From Hankyongella sp964404985 (GTDB taxonomy: Bacteria; Pseudomonadota; Alphaproteobacteria; Sphingomonadales; Sphingomonadaceae), in contig CAYOMD010000010.1 in assembly GCA_964404985.1 (NCBI GenBank), forward strand, positions 8,840 through 72,839: a stretch of 64,000 bases of DNA, in the 5' to 3' direction. The notes under the pieces are model-generated. The model was not told the origin of the DNA. It made no database searches and saw nothing but the letters and a program-made list of their open reading frames with translations. Numbering within the stretch: the stretch's first letter is position 1; the number at the start of each line of letters is the position of its first letter. Positions 24,607-33,477 of the stretch are shown here, one piece after another. The translations under genes and the position numbers were made by a program.

Positions 24607-26073
24607 GTGCGGGTAATTCGGGGCTTCGCGCGTGATCGTCACATCGTGCACATGGCTTTCCCGCAGCCCGGCGTTGGTGATGCGCACAAAGCGCGCCCGC
24701 GCCTGCAAATCCGCGATACTGGCAGCGCCCAGATAGCCCATCGCTGCTTTCACCCCACCAACCAGCTGGTGCAGTACATCCCGCGCCGGGCCCTTGTAGG
24801 GGACCTGACCCTCGATACCCTCCGGCACCAGCTTCATATGGTCCTTGATATCCTGCTGAAAATAGCGGTCTGCCGAGCCGCGCGCCATCGCCCCCAGAGA
24901 GCCCATGCCGCGATAGGCCTTGTAGGTGCGCCCCTGGAACAGGAACGTCTCTCCCGGCGTTTCCTCGGTGCCGGCCAGCATGGAGCCGACCATCACGGCG
25001 TTTGCCCCGGCAGCCAGTGCCTTTGCCACATCGCCCGAGGAGCGCATGCCGCCGTCTGCAATGATCGGGATACCGGCCTTTCGCGTCACGCCCGCCACGG
25101 ACATGATAGCCGTCAACTGCGGGACACCAACACCTGCAACAATACGCGTCGTGCAGATAGAGCCCGGCCCGATGCCGACCTTGATGCCATCAGCCCCGGC
25201 GTCGATCAGCGCCTGTGCCGCCTCGCCCGTGGCAACGTTGCCGGCAATCACCTGCACGGAGTTGGAGGCCGCCTTGATCCGCCGGACCACCTCGCTCACC
25301 CGCGCCGAGTGACCGTGAGCGGTATCGACCACGATCAGATCGCACTCGGCATCCAGCAGCGCCTCGAACCGCTCGAAGCCGCTGTCGCCGACGGTCGTCG
25401 CAGCGGCAACGCGCAGGCGGCCAGCTGCATCCTTGGTGGCGTTGGGGTAGGTCACCGCCTTTTCGATATCCTTGACGGTAATCAGACCGACACAGCGATA
25501 GTCCTCATCCACCACCAGAAGTTTTTCGATGCGCCGTTGGTGCAACAGGCGGCGGGCTTCATCCTGGCTAACACCGGGCTTGACCACGGCCAGATTGTCC
25601 CGGGTCATCAGTTCGCGCACCGGCTGATCGGACGTCTCGGCAAAGCGGACGTCGCGGTTGGTCAGAATACCGATCAACTTGCCGGGCGTTCCCGGCGCGG
25701 AAGGCTCGACCACCGGAATGCCGGATATCCGGTGCCGGCGCATCAGCTCCCAGGCCTCGGCCAGCGTCTGGTCCGCAGTCATGGTGACCGGGTTGACCAC
25801 CATGCCGGACTCAAAGCGTTTTACCTGGCGCACCATCTGCGCCTGTTCCTCGTTGGTCATGTTGCGATGGAGCACGCCGATGCCGCCGGACTGCGCCATG
25901 ACGATCGCCATATCGGCTTCGGTCACGGTATCCATGGCGGAGGACAACACTGGGATATTCAATGAAATTTCAGCCGTTATCCGCGTGGCGGTATCGGCCT
26001 GGCTCGGCAGCACATCGGACTCCGCCGGCACCAGCAGCACGTCGTCGAAAGTCAGGCCGAGGGGTAGCTCCAT
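24604..26073 (-). CDS. guaB: IMP dehydrogenase
   Basis: GuaB oxidises IMP to XMP with NAD+, the committed step to GMP. The 489-residue protein has the TIM-barrel catalytic domain split by a pair of CBS domains (about residues 95-210), which bind adenine nucleotides in other GuaB proteins. The catalytic cysteine is in GIGPGSICTTRIVAGVG, and the flap carries YRGMGSLGAM. The C-terminus ends EAPNYPH, and the TAG stop codon lies in the outer arm of the adjacent hairpin element, suggesting that the element set the present end of the protein. rlmE is 78 nt upstream on the same strand. Confidence 0.97.
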   Translation of the reverse strand: MELPLGLTFDDVLLVPAESDVLPSQADTATRITAEISLNIPVLSSAMDTVTEADMAIVMAQSGGIGVLHRNMTNEEQAQMVRQVKRFESGMVVNPVTMTADQTLAEAWELMRRHRISGIPVVEPSAPGTPGKLIGILTNRDVRFAETSDQPVRELMTRDNLAVVKPGVSQDEARRLLHQRRIEKLLVVDEDYRCVGLITVKDIEKAVTYPNATKDAAGRLRVAAATTVGDSGFERFEALLDAECDLIVVDTAHGHSARVSEVVRRIKAASNSVQVIAGNVATGEAAQALIDAGADGIKVGIGPGSICTTRIVAGVGVPQLTAIMSVAGVTRKAGIPIIADGGMRSSGDVAKALAAGANAVMVGSMLAGTEETPGETFLFQGRTYKAYRGMGSLGAMARGSADRYFQQDIKDHMKLVPEGIEGQVPYKGPARDVLHQLVGGVKAAMGYLGAASIADLQARARFVRITNAGLRESHVHDVTITREAPNYPH

Positions 26074-26151
26074 TTCACTCTCATCACGCTGCGCCGCGTT
26101 CGTTCACTGGCGTGGATGCGGAGATAAAGATCATGGCCTCAAGCGCAAGGG

Positions 26152-26859
26152 CTAATTCGCCGCGATGGCGGATGTTTTTTCCGTCTCGGCCCGGAAGCCC
26201 TGGGCAACCACATACCATTCGGAGGACTCTTTGCGGCTGGCCGGTGGCTTGGCGTGCTTGACGTTACGGAACCGCTGCTTGAGCCGGGCCATCAGCGCCG
26301 TATCCGCGCCACCGGCCAGAACCTTGGCGACGAACGTGCCGCCTTCCTCCAGCATGTCTTCAGCCATGTCGAGCGCCAGTTCCACCAGCCCCATGGTGCG
26401 CAGGTGGTCCGTCTGTTTGTGGCCGACCGTATTGGCCGCCATGTCGGAGAGCACCAGATCGGCCGGGCCATCGAGTGCTATGCGCAACTGTTCCGCCATA
26501 CCGGGCGTGCGCACATCATCCTGGAAAATGGTCACACGCGGCAGCGGGTCTATCGGCAGCAGATCAATCGCAACAATCCGCGCCTCCCGCTTCTTGGCCG
26601 CCACAACCTGGCACCAGCCGCCGGGTGCGGCCCCCAGATCAAGCACACGCCTGACCCCGTTCAGAAACCCAAACCGCTCGTTCAACTCCAGCAGCTTGTA
26701 GGCGGCGCGCGAGCGGTAACCATCTGCCTTGGCAGCACGCACATAGGGGTCGTTCAACTGCCGCTCCAGCCAGCGCTGGGATTGCGCTGTGCGGCCGCGG
26801 GGAGTTTTCAGGCGTTGCTTGCCGCGCAGGGACCGGCCGCCGCCGCCAGCCGTGGTCAT
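26152..26859 (-). CDS. rlmE: 23S rRNA 2'-O-ribose U2552 methyltransferase
   Basis: RlmE (RrmJ/FtsJ) methylates the A-loop of 23S rRNA. The 235-residue protein has a basic N-terminal lead of about 40 residues, then SRAAYKLLELNERF (catalytic Lys), the SAM motif VLDLGAAPGGWCQV, and DLVLSDMAANTVGHKQTDHL (catalytic Asp), with the last Lys of the K-D-K-E tetrad in GGTFVAKVLAGG. The start overlaps the end of the Ppx/GppA gene by 4 nt. Confidence 0.95.
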   Translation of the reverse strand: MTTAGGGGRSLRGKQRLKTPRGRTAQSQRWLERQLNDPYVRAAKADGYRSRAAYKLLELNERFGFLNGVRRVLDLGAAPGGWCQVVAAKKREARIVAIDLLPIDPLPRVTIFQDDVRTPGMAEQLRIALDGPADLVLSDMAANTVGHKQTDHLRTMGLVELALDMAEDMLEEGGTFVAKVLAGGADTALMARLKQRFRNVKHAKPPASRKESSEWYVVAQGFRAETEKTSAIAAN

Positions 26860-27965
26860 GCGTCGCGCTCAGCGGCAAGCATGGCGGCGTCATGGCGGAT
26901 GAGCAGGCGCAGAATGCCCTCCCGGATGCCGCGATCCGCAACGCGCAGGCGCTTGCATGGCCACACAGACAGCACGGCATCGAGGATCGCGCAACCAGCC
27001 AGCACCAGGTCCGCACGATCCGGGCCAATGCAGGCCCATCCGGCACGCTCGGCGACGGTCAAGGTCGACAGGCTCGCGGTAATCTCGCGCATGGCCGCAC
27101 TGGGCACGATGCAGCCGTCGACCTGCCGACGGTCATATTGCTGCAGGCCCAGGTGCACACTGGCAAGGGTGGTCACGGTGCCCGAGGTGCCAAGCAACTG
27201 CACATCCTCCAGCGTTGCGATGCCGAGCGCGCGACAGCTCTCGGCAAAGCGTGTGACCTCCTGCATCACGCAGGCACGCATGGAGCAGTAATCGCTGTCA
27301 TTGCCGTGATCGTTGCGGAAGGTCTCGTGCAGAGAGGTGACACCCCAAGGGATGCTGGTCCAGGCTGCAATCGCCGGGCGACCACTGGTCGGGCAGAGTT
27401 CCACCAGCACCAACTCGGTGCTGCCACCGCCGATGTCAAACACCAGACCATAGTTTGCCTGCCGGTCGAGCAGGCTCTCGCAGCCGAGTGCTGCCAGCCG
27501 GGCCTCTTCCTGTGGTGTAATCACATCGAGCGCGATGCCCGTTTCCTCATAGACGCGGGTCACGAACGCTGCCGTATTCTCGGCGCGACGGCATGCCTCC
27601 GTAGCGACACTACGCACCATCTGCACCCCGCGCCGCTCAAGTTTATTGGCGCACTGCTTCAGGGCGGCCACGGCCCGGTCCTGTGACGCTTCGCTCAACC
27701 GCCCACTCGCGCTCAAGCCCTCGCCAAGCCGCACAATGCGTGAAAACGAGTCGATGGCGCGCAGCCCGCCGCGCACCGGGCTGGCGATCAGGAGGCGGCA
27801 GTTGTTGGTACCGAGATCAATCGCGCCATACACCTTCTCGGGTTCAGGACGCTTGCGCTGCCGCCGTTCGACGGTGACCGGCGAGTCTGCTCTGGCGTTG
27901 GACCTCTTGAGACGGTCTCTCTCATCGGACCGCTCAAGGTCCGCTGCATTGGTCGTATTCGGCAT
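26856..27965 (-). CDS. short Ppx/GppA family phosphatase
   Basis: A 369-residue ASKHA phosphatase, shorter than the Ppx at 6933 because it lacks the C-terminal HD-like domain. The phosphate-binding motifs are IDLGTNNCRLL and DIGGGSTELVLVEL, and the catalytic glutamate region is TPQEEARLAALGCES. Members hydrolyse polyphosphate or convert pppGpp to ppGpp; which one applies cannot be read here. I chose the ATG at 27965; a TTG at 28040 would lie almost against the flavin reductase stop. The first 45 residues are charged and poorly conserved. It overlaps rlmE by 4 nt, a pairing common in alphaproteobacteria as I recall. Confidence 0.88.
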   Translation of the reverse strand: MPNTTNAADLERSDERDRLKRSNARADSPVTVERRQRKRPEPEKVYGAIDLGTNNCRLLIASPVRGGLRAIDSFSRIVRLGEGLSASGRLSEASQDRAVAALKQCANKLERRGVQMVRSVATEACRRAENTAAFVTRVYEETGIALDVITPQEEARLAALGCESLLDRQANYGLVFDIGGGSTELVLVELCPTSGRPAIAAWTSIPWGVTSLHETFRNDHGNDSDYCSMRACVMQEVTRFAESCRALGIATLEDVQLLGTSGTVTTLASVHLGLQQYDRRQVDGCIVPSAAMREITASLSTLTVAERAGWACIGPDRADLVLAGCAILDAVLSVWPCKRLRVADRGIREGILRLLIRHDAAMLAAERDA

Positions 27966-28043
27966 CGCGTCGCCTGCATCAATACCGCAGGATCGACCTG
28001 CGCCTGCAGCGAATGTAACAATTCCGCCATGCAACGGCAATGG

Positions 28044-28544
28044 TTAGTCGTGGGCTGCCAGGAACTGGTATCTGCCGTTAAAGTAGAGCAGCGGTGCCCC
28101 GTGCTCGGCATGGGCGGCTGCGACCACGCGCGCGAGAAACATGCGGTGGTCTCCGCCATCATGCACCGCAAAGCGCACACATTCAAAGCGGGCGATGGCC
28201 CCCTCCAGCACCGGCGCACCGGATGTACTGCCTGGCGACCAAACGGTGTCCCGCCAGCGCTCTGCGGGGTCAGCCCGCGCAAACGTGTCCGATATCCCCT
28301 GTTGATCAGCACTCAGCACGTTAACCGCATAAGCCTCTCCCGCCTCGAAATCGGGCAGGCTGGTTGTCGCCCGGTCAAGGCTGAACAGAATGAGCGGCGG
28401 CTCAAGCGAAATGGCAGTAAAACTGTTGATGGTCAGGCCCACAGGTTCGCCGTCCCGCCCGGTTGCCGTCACTACCGCAATACCGGTGGCAAACCGCCCG
28501 AGGCAGGTGCGCAGCGAGCGGGGGCTGAGGTCCGCGATCATCAT
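28044..28544 (-). CDS. flavin reductase-like FMN-binding protein
   Basis: A 166-residue protein of the split-barrel flavin reductase family. It has the opening RTCLGRFATGIAVVTATG, the FMN-binding strand GLTINSFTAISLEPPLILFSLDR, and the ending LLYFNGRYQFL. Relatives supply reduced FMN to two-component monooxygenases or act on their own. No monooxygenase gene is nearby, so the partner is unknown. It overlaps the GST gene upstream by 4 nt. Confidence 0.85.
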   Translation of the reverse strand: MMIADLSPRSLRTCLGRFATGIAVVTATGRDGEPVGLTINSFTAISLEPPLILFSLDRATTSLPDFEAGEAYAVNVLSADQQGISDTFARADPAERWRDTVWSPGSTSGAPVLEGAIARFECVRFAVHDGGDHRMFLARVVAAAHAEHGAPLLYFNGRYQFLAAHD

Positions 28545-29152
28545 TGCGGGGCGGCGGGCACGGTCGCCTGCATGACCGGCAACTGGCTGATGCGGGCGAA
28601 CCAGCGTGCGAGCTGCGGGCGTGGCCCGCGCCAGTCGCGGTCGGCAAAGCGGAAGTCCAGATACCCCAAAGTGCAGGCCAGCGCGATATCGCCCTGGCTC
28701 ATCAACGTGTTGAGTGCCTCGGGCCGTGCCTCGAACCAGTCGAGTGCGCGCTCGATCTTGGTCCAGTGCCAGGTCATGTGCGCTGTGCGGGCGTCCTCTG
28801 CTGGCCGCATGCCCTCCTGACGAACCAGGATCGCCGAGTCCAGGATGCCGTCGGCCAGTGCCGCCCGGGTCAGGTCCGGGAAACGGCGCGGGCCATCATG
28901 CAGGATCAGCGGCGGCGCACTGCCCAGTGTGTCAATAAACTGGCAGATCACGCGGCTGTCGGTGATGAGTTCGCCATCCGCCGTCACCAGCGCCGGCAGT
29001 CGACCCAGCGGATTCGCGGCCAGGAAGTCCGGTGTCGGGTTGAATGCGTCCACCGTCTTGATGTCGATCTGGTCGGCCACGTCGCGCAGGCGCGCCATCA
29101 CCAGAACCTTGCGCACATAGGGGCTGGCCGGCGAGTAATAGAGCGTGTGCAT
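28541..29152 (-). CDS. glutathione S-transferase family protein
   Basis: A 203-residue cytoplasmic protein with an N-terminal thioredoxin-like domain and an all-helical C-terminal domain. The opening MHTLYYSPASPYVRKVLVMAR has the Ser/Pro active-site region. NPLGRLPALVTADGELITDSRVIC contains the cis-proline (LPAL) and the glutathione gamma-glutamyl contact (DSR). The substrate is unknown. It is cotranscribed with the flavin reductase gene, which suggests a small redox or detoxification operon. Confidence 0.9.
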   Translation of the reverse strand: MHTLYYSPASPYVRKVLVMARLRDVADQIDIKTVDAFNPTPDFLAANPLGRLPALVTADGELITDSRVICQFIDTLGSAPPLILHDGPRRFPDLTRAALADGILDSAILVRQEGMRPAEDARTAHMTWHWTKIERALDWFEARPEALNTLMSQGDIALACTLGYLDFRFADRDWRGPRPQLARWFARISQLPVMQATVPAAPQ

Positions 29153-29239
29153 AAGTACATCCCTGATTGTGTGCGCGCTTCATGCGCGCGCGCACCCGTG
29201 CTTGTCCAGCGATCAGGAAGAGACGCACCGTTGCCGCCT

Positions 29240-29776
29240 TCAGCCCAAACGCTTGATACCGCGCCGAGGCTGTCGCGCCAGCATTTGCCGGGTGGTGCGC
29301 AGCAGCACAGGGTGCCGCCAGTCGGGCCAGATATCGCATAGCGGCCTCAGGACAAAAGCCCGGTCCTGCATCGCAGCGTGCGGTACGCGCAGCGTGTGCC
29401 TGCCACGACACCCCCCCTTCGCCGGCCAGACGATACTGGCTGCCACAATATCGAGGTCAAGAACCCTTGGCCCCCAGCGCCGCCGGCGCACCCGGCCGAA
29501 CGCCGCCTCCAGCGCCTGCAAATGCACGAGCAGCTCAGGCGGGCTGAGGTCCGCACGGATGAGCACCGCTGCATTGACATAAGCCGCCTGCTTGGGCCCC
29601 ATCGGCGCAGTCCGATAAAAGCGCGAAACCGCCAGCATCCGGACCCCTGGCATGTTATCAAGCGTGCGGCACACGAGACGCAAGGTCTCAAGCGGCGCCC
29701 CGAACCGCGGGTGGCGCTGGTTGCCGCCAAGCGCCACGGCATAGACTACGGTTTGCGTTGTGGTGTTCACCGGCAT
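29240..29776 (-). CDS. folK: 2-amino-4-hydroxy-6-hydroxymethyldihydropteridine pyrophosphokinase
   Basis: FolK transfers pyrophosphate from ATP to the pterin alcohol in folate synthesis. The 178-residue protein shows VALGGNQRHP at the start, SRFYRTAPMGPKQAAYVNAAV in the middle, and the signature RWGPRVLDLDIV, followed by LRVPHAAMQDRAFVLRPL. I chose the ATG at 29776. An in-frame GTG at 29767 is also possible, and longer frames have no family match. The gene is divergent from the uracil-DNA glycosylase gene with only 18 nt between the starts, so the promoters must overlap the coding ends. Confidence 0.93.
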   Translation of the reverse strand: MPVNTTTQTVVYAVALGGNQRHPRFGAPLETLRLVCRTLDNMPGVRMLAVSRFYRTAPMGPKQAAYVNAAVLIRADLSPPELLVHLQALEAAFGRVRRRRWGPRVLDLDIVAASIVWPAKGGCRGRHTLRVPHAAMQDRAFVLRPLCDIWPDWRHPVLLRTTRQMLARQPRRGIKRLG

Positions 29777-29794
29777 GGGGTAAGCGGCCAGCCC

Positions 29795-30442
29795 ATGCAG
29801 CACAAGCCCTCTGAACCCCCGGTCGATTGCCCGCTCTGCCCAAGGCTCAGCCAATATCGTGGTACCAATCGCACCGCCAACCCCGCCTGGTTCAACAACC
29901 CGGTCCCCGGCTTTGGTGACCCGGACGCCTGGCTGCTGATCGTCGGGCTGGCACCGGGAGTCCAGGGAGCGAACCGCACGGGCCGACCGTTTACCGGCGA
30001 TTATGCTGGCGATCTGCTCTATGCGACACTGCTGCAGTTCGGGCTGGCGGCCGGCACCTATGAAGCCCGGGCCGATGATGGCTTGCAGCTTAAGGGGTGT
30101 TTCATCGCCAACGCGGTGCGCTGCGTGCCCCCGGAGAACAAGCCGACCCCTGAGGAAATCCGCACCTGCCGGCCCTACCTTGAGGGCCAGCTTGCGGCCC
30201 TGCCGAAGCTGACGACGGTTGTTGCCCTGGGTCAGATCGCGCACCAGTCGGTGGTCAAGGCAAGCGGCTCGAAGCTGCCGAAATGCCCGTTCGCGCATGG
30301 TGCCGAGCACCGGCTGCTGAATGGCCTGCGCCTCATCGATAGCTACCATTGCTCGCGCTACAACACCAACACCCGCCGCCTGACCCCGGAGATGTTCGCG
30401 GCCGTGTTTGAGGCAGCGCTGCAGCGCGGGGAGTTCAAGTAA
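29795..30442 (+). CDS. uracil-DNA glycosylase, family 5 (UDGb) type
   Basis: Removes uracil, and in this family also hypoxanthine, from DNA to start base-excision repair. The 215-residue protein has a Cys motif near the N-terminus (CPLCPRL) whose spacing fits an Fe-S cluster with later cysteines (CFIANAVRC, KCPF). Motif 1 reads GLAPGVQGANRTGRPFTGD, which lacks the polar Asp/Asn of families 1 and 4 and is the mark of family 5. The C-terminal motif is YHCSRYNTNTRRLT. The start at 29795 gives MQHKPSEPPVDCPLC. A frame open from 29378 simply runs antisense through folK. Confidence 0.9.
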   Translation: MQHKPSEPPVDCPLCPRLSQYRGTNRTANPAWFNNPVPGFGDPDAWLLIVGLAPGVQGANRTGRPFTGDYAGDLLYATLLQFGLAAGTYEARADDGLQLKGCFIANAVRCVPPENKPTPEEIRTCRPYLEGQLAALPKLTTVVALGQIAHQSVVKASGSKLPKCPFAHGAEHRLLNGLRLIDSYHCSRYNTNTRRLTPEMFAAVFEAALQRGEFK

Positions 30443-30448
30443 AGGCCT

Positions 30449-30853
30449 TTAATTGATGCGCCAATTCTCGATCGATAGGCTGGGAATACGCATAAACTCT
30501 CGCACATTATTCGTAATGAGTGTCAACTTATAGTGCATAGCCGTAGCTGCAATCAAAACATCATATGGCCCGATCTGCTCGCCGGATGACCATAGAACAG
30601 CATCTATTGCGCCACTTCTTCTCGCAACACTTGCATCAAGAGGCAGAACCGTAAATGCGGCAATAACGGCATCAAGGGCTTGGCGCTTGGCCATGGGAGC
30701 ACCCTGCCGTTGAAGTCCGCGCTCCAACTCATGCACTGAAATCGCAGAAAAAGCCAGGGAACCTGGCGTGGAACGAAGCATGGCACGGACGACATCGGCC
30801 TCGCCACGCAGATAATCGATAACGACATTGGTATCAAGCAGATGGGAGATCAC
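30449..30853 (-). CDS. VapC-type PIN-domain toxin
   Basis: A 134-residue PIN-domain ribonuclease. The acidic metal-binding residues are Asp7 (LLDTNVVIDYL), Glu42 (SVHELERGL) and Asp98 (IGPYDVLIAATA), and the C-terminus LTLITNNVREFMRIP is typical of VapC. I chose the GTG at 30853, which overlaps the antitoxin stop as GTGA; a TTG at 30856 is also in frame. VapC toxins usually cut tRNA or rRNA when the antitoxin is lost. Convergent with the glycosylase gene (6-nt gap). Base composition is more AT-rich than the neighbours, which suggests transfer. Confidence 0.88.
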   Translation of the reverse strand: MISHLLDTNVVIDYLRGEADVVRAMLRSTPGSLAFSAISVHELERGLQRQGAPMAKRQALDAVIAAFTVLPLDASVARRSGAIDAVLWSSGEQIGPYDVLIAATAMHYKLTLITNNVREFMRIPSLSIENWRIN

Positions 30854-31071
30854 CAACTGCGTCGCTCAAAGTCATAGCTTTGTGCAGGTGCGACATCTGG
30901 CATATCTCTCCATGCCCCGGCAGCGTCTTGAAATGCACTTGGCCAAGTGCAGGATATACGCTCAGCGAGTACCTTCGCCAGCCACTCATCAACAGGTATA
31001 CCGGCCGCCATCGCCTCTTGACGTGCGCGTGAGAGAATTTCTTCGTCCAGTTCCAGATTTACGCGTTCCAT
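30850..31071 (-). CDS. ribbon-helix-helix antitoxin partner of VapC
   Basis: A 73-residue protein. Residues 1-45 fit a ribbon-helix-helix DNA-binding fold: a short strand MERVNLELDEEIL followed by SRARQEAMAAGIPVDEWLAKVLAER. The C-terminal part (AWRDMPDVAPAQSYDFERRSW-like region) should wrap the toxin. The ATG at 31071 places the strand at the N-terminus; the longer frame to 31113 has no such support. It overlaps vapC by 4 nt in the antitoxin-first order, which allows autorepression by the pair. Confidence 0.82.
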   Translation of the reverse strand: MERVNLELDEEILSRARQEAMAAGIPVDEWLAKVLAERISCTWPSAFQDAAGAWRDMPDVAPAQSYDFERRSW

Positions 31072-31109
31072 AACAACCAAATAGCGCAAGCAAAGCCAAG
31101 TGTGCAATC

Positions 31110-31955
31110 TCACATATCCTGCACCAGCCGGCCATAGAGGTCCGGGCGGCGGTCCCGGAAGAAGCCAAAGGCGAAACGGTGCTGACGGATCGCCTCCAGA
31201 TCGAAGCGCGCGGTCAGCACGCCAGTCTCGTGGTCGCCAAATTCCGCCGCCAGATCGCCGCGCTGGTCGGCAATGAAACTGTTGCCATAGAAGCTTTGCT
31301 CCCCCTCGGTGCCGATACGGTTGGAGGCGACGACCGGCACGACGTTCGAGACCGCATGGCCGACCATAGCGCGCCGCCAGAGCCGCCGGGTGTCGAGGCT
31401 TGGGTCATGCGGCTCCGCGCCGATTGCAGTCGGGTAGAAAAGTACGTCCGCGCCCATCAGCATCATCGCCCGCGCGCACTCCGGGTACCACTGGTCCCAG
31501 CAAATGCCGACCCCGAGTGTCCCGTGCGGCGTTTTCCAGACCTTGAACCCGGTGTTGCCGGGGCGGAAGTAGAACTTCTCCTGGTATCCCGGCCCATCCG
31601 GGATATGGCTTTTGCGATACACGCCCATGATCTCGCCGGCATCATCGATCATGGCGAGTGAATTATAATAGTGGTGGCCATCCCGCTCATAGAAGGACGT
31701 CGGGATAAACACCTTCAGACCCTTGGCCAGCCGGCGCATCTCCCGCACGGCTGGATGGTCTTCGACCGGCCAGGCGCGCGCGTGATGCTCCTCGCGCTGA
31801 TCGGTGCAGAAATAATGCCCCTGAAACAGCTCGGGCGGCAGGATCACCTGCGCCCCCTCGCCCGCCGCCTGCTCAACCAAAGCGGCGACAGCAGCGATAT
31901 CGGCGGACATGTCATCGCTGAACGCCAGTTGCAAAGTCGAGACGGTTATGGTCAT
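31110..31955 (-). CDS. aguB: N-carbamoylputrescine amidohydrolase
   Basis: AguB splits N-carbamoylputrescine into putrescine, CO2 and ammonia. The 281-residue protein is a nitrilase-superfamily enzyme with the Glu-Lys-Cys triad: Glu42 in ILPPELFQGHYF, the lysine in YRKSHIPDGPGYQEKFYF, and the cysteine in GICWDQWYPECARAM. Length matches AguB. The start overlaps the end of aguA by 4 nt, so both steps from agmatine to putrescine are made from one operon. Confidence 0.96.
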   Translation of the reverse strand: MTITVSTLQLAFSDDMSADIAAVAALVEQAAGEGAQVILPPELFQGHYFCTDQREEHHARAWPVEDHPAVREMRRLAKGLKVFIPTSFYERDGHHYYNSLAMIDDAGEIMGVYRKSHIPDGPGYQEKFYFRPGNTGFKVWKTPHGTLGVGICWDQWYPECARAMMLMGADVLFYPTAIGAEPHDPSLDTRRLWRRAMVGHAVSNVVPVVASNRIGTEGEQSFYGNSFIADQRGDLAAEFGDHETGVLTARFDLEAIRQHRFAFGFFRDRRPDLYGRLVQDM

Positions 31956-32983
31956 CGCGTGCCTCCATCAAGCGGCCAGGCTGGCACATTCTGGGTGATA
32001 CAGTGGAATGAGCCGCCGCCGGACAGCAGGTGCCGGGCCATCTGCCCGACGACCGTCCGCCCCGGGAAGCACGCCTCGATCGCCTTCAGGGCCTTGTCAT
32101 CCTGCGCTGTGCCGTATGTGGGGACGATCACCTGCGTATTGGCGATATAGAAGTTCATGTAGGATGCGGGCTTCACATGGCCCTCTTCATCCTCAACGCG
32201 GCCGACCGCAGGGATCGTCACCACCTCAATGCCGCGCTGGGTTTTCAACCGCGCCAGCGCATCGGCGTAGATATCGGCGTTCGGGTCGTCGTTACGCATC
32301 GCCTCGGGCACCGCCACCACGCCGGGCGCAACAAACCGGGCCAGGTTATCGATATGGCCGTCGGTGTGGTCATTGTGCAGACCGTCGCCCAGCCAGATGA
32401 CCTGCGTTGCGCCCAGATGGTCACGCAGGTTGCGCTCGATCTGGGTACGACTAAGCCCCGGGTTACGGTTCGGGTCCAGCAGGCACTGCTCGGTGGTCAG
32501 CAGCCGCCCTGTGCCGTCGCTGTCGACTGAACCGCCTTCCAGCACCCAGGCATGGTGCAGCGTCACCAGGTCACTGCGCACCGAGACTGCCTCGGCAACA
32601 TTGGTATCGTGCGGCAGAACATATTTGCCGCCCCAGCCATTGAACTGAAAGCAGGCCGCGCGAACCCCCCTGCTGTCTGCCACGAAAATCGGTCCAGTAT
32701 CGCGCAGCCAGATATCGCCGAATGGCACTTCGTAGAGAAAAGCACCGATACCGCTCAGCGCCAGCTCGGCACTCTGCCGCGCCGCCTCGCCGTGTACCAG
32801 AATGTGCAAGCGCTCACCACGCGGCAGCTTGGTCGCCGGATCGATGTCGGCGATGGCATGGAACAGCGCCGCGACTTCCCGGCGTGCGGGCTCCAGATCA
32901 TCTTGCCAGAGTTTTTCGTGCGACGGCCATGCCGACCAGACGCCCGAATGCGTGCGCCATTCCGCCGGTTGGATAATATCCAT
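31952..32983 (-). CDS. aguA: agmatine deiminase
   Basis: AguA hydrolyses agmatine to N-carbamoylputrescine and ammonia. The 343-residue protein has the guanidino-modifying fold: WSAWPSHEKLW at the start, WLRDTGPIFV (Asp contact), HTDGHIDNLARFV (catalytic His/Asp), and the nucleophile cysteine in LSGGGSFHCITQNVPA at the C-terminus. The ATG at 32983 is preceded by AAGGGA at 8 nt, so I preferred it to an upstream start at 33001. No arginine decarboxylase is in the window to supply agmatine. Confidence 0.96.
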   Translation of the reverse strand: MDIIQPAEWRTHSGVWSAWPSHEKLWQDDLEPARREVAALFHAIADIDPATKLPRGERLHILVHGEAARQSAELALSGIGAFLYEVPFGDIWLRDTGPIFVADSRGVRAACFQFNGWGGKYVLPHDTNVAEAVSVRSDLVTLHHAWVLEGGSVDSDGTGRLLTTEQCLLDPNRNPGLSRTQIERNLRDHLGATQVIWLGDGLHNDHTDGHIDNLARFVAPGVVAVPEAMRNDDPNADIYADALARLKTQRGIEVVTIPAVGRVEDEEGHVKPASYMNFYIANTQVIVPTYGTAQDDKALKAIEACFPGRTVVGQMARHLLSGGGSFHCITQNVPAWPLDGGTR

Positions 32984-33072
32984 GCGGCAAGTCCCTTCCA
33001 TGCGTCAGGCGCGCCAAATTCGCGCGTTTACTGCCTCATAGAATGGGGACAGGGTTTGGAAAAGAAAAGAGC

Positions 33073-33477
33073 TTAAGCGCTTGCCGTTTGCTGCGCGGGG
33101 AGCGAGGCGGCTGCCTTGGCTGCATTGCTCGCCTGCAGGGCCAGGCCATCCATGATCGCCTTGTTGACGTCGATAAGCGCGTCGATATCCGCTGGATTGC
33201 GGAAGACGTCTGACGTGAAGCGGTTGACCCAGAGTGCCAGCGAGATGATCTGCGCGCGCAATTCCTTGGGCAGGGAATTGCCCGGCAGGCCACAATCGGT
33301 CGAGAGTGTGGACCACAGCCGACGGTTCCAGTCGAGCGGCTCCATGAGGGCCGAACCGCTGAGCTGGCCGTCACGCGCACGCATGAGCGCCGAGGTCACC
33401 TGGGCGAACAACCGATATTCGGTCTGGCTCGGCGACTCAGCGGTCTGCTGAACTCGACGATAGGCTTCCAGGGACAT
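33073..33477 (-). CDS. flaF: flagellar biosynthesis regulator FlaF
   Basis: FlaF is needed for flagellin secretion and works opposite FlbT in alphaproteobacteria. The 134-residue protein fits the family: SLEAYRRVQQTAESPSQTEYRLFAQVTSAL, then LDWNRRLWSTLSTDC and ALWVNRFTSDVF. The first 41 nt of the gene lie inside the end of flbT in another phase. It is the last gene of the flagellin cluster on this strand. Confidence 0.93.
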   Translation of the reverse strand: MSLEAYRRVQQTAESPSQTEYRLFAQVTSALMRARDGQLSGSALMEPLDWNRRLWSTLSTDCGLPGNSLPKELRAQIISLALWVNRFTSDVFRNPADIDALIDVNKAIMDGLALQASNAAKAAASLPAQQTASA

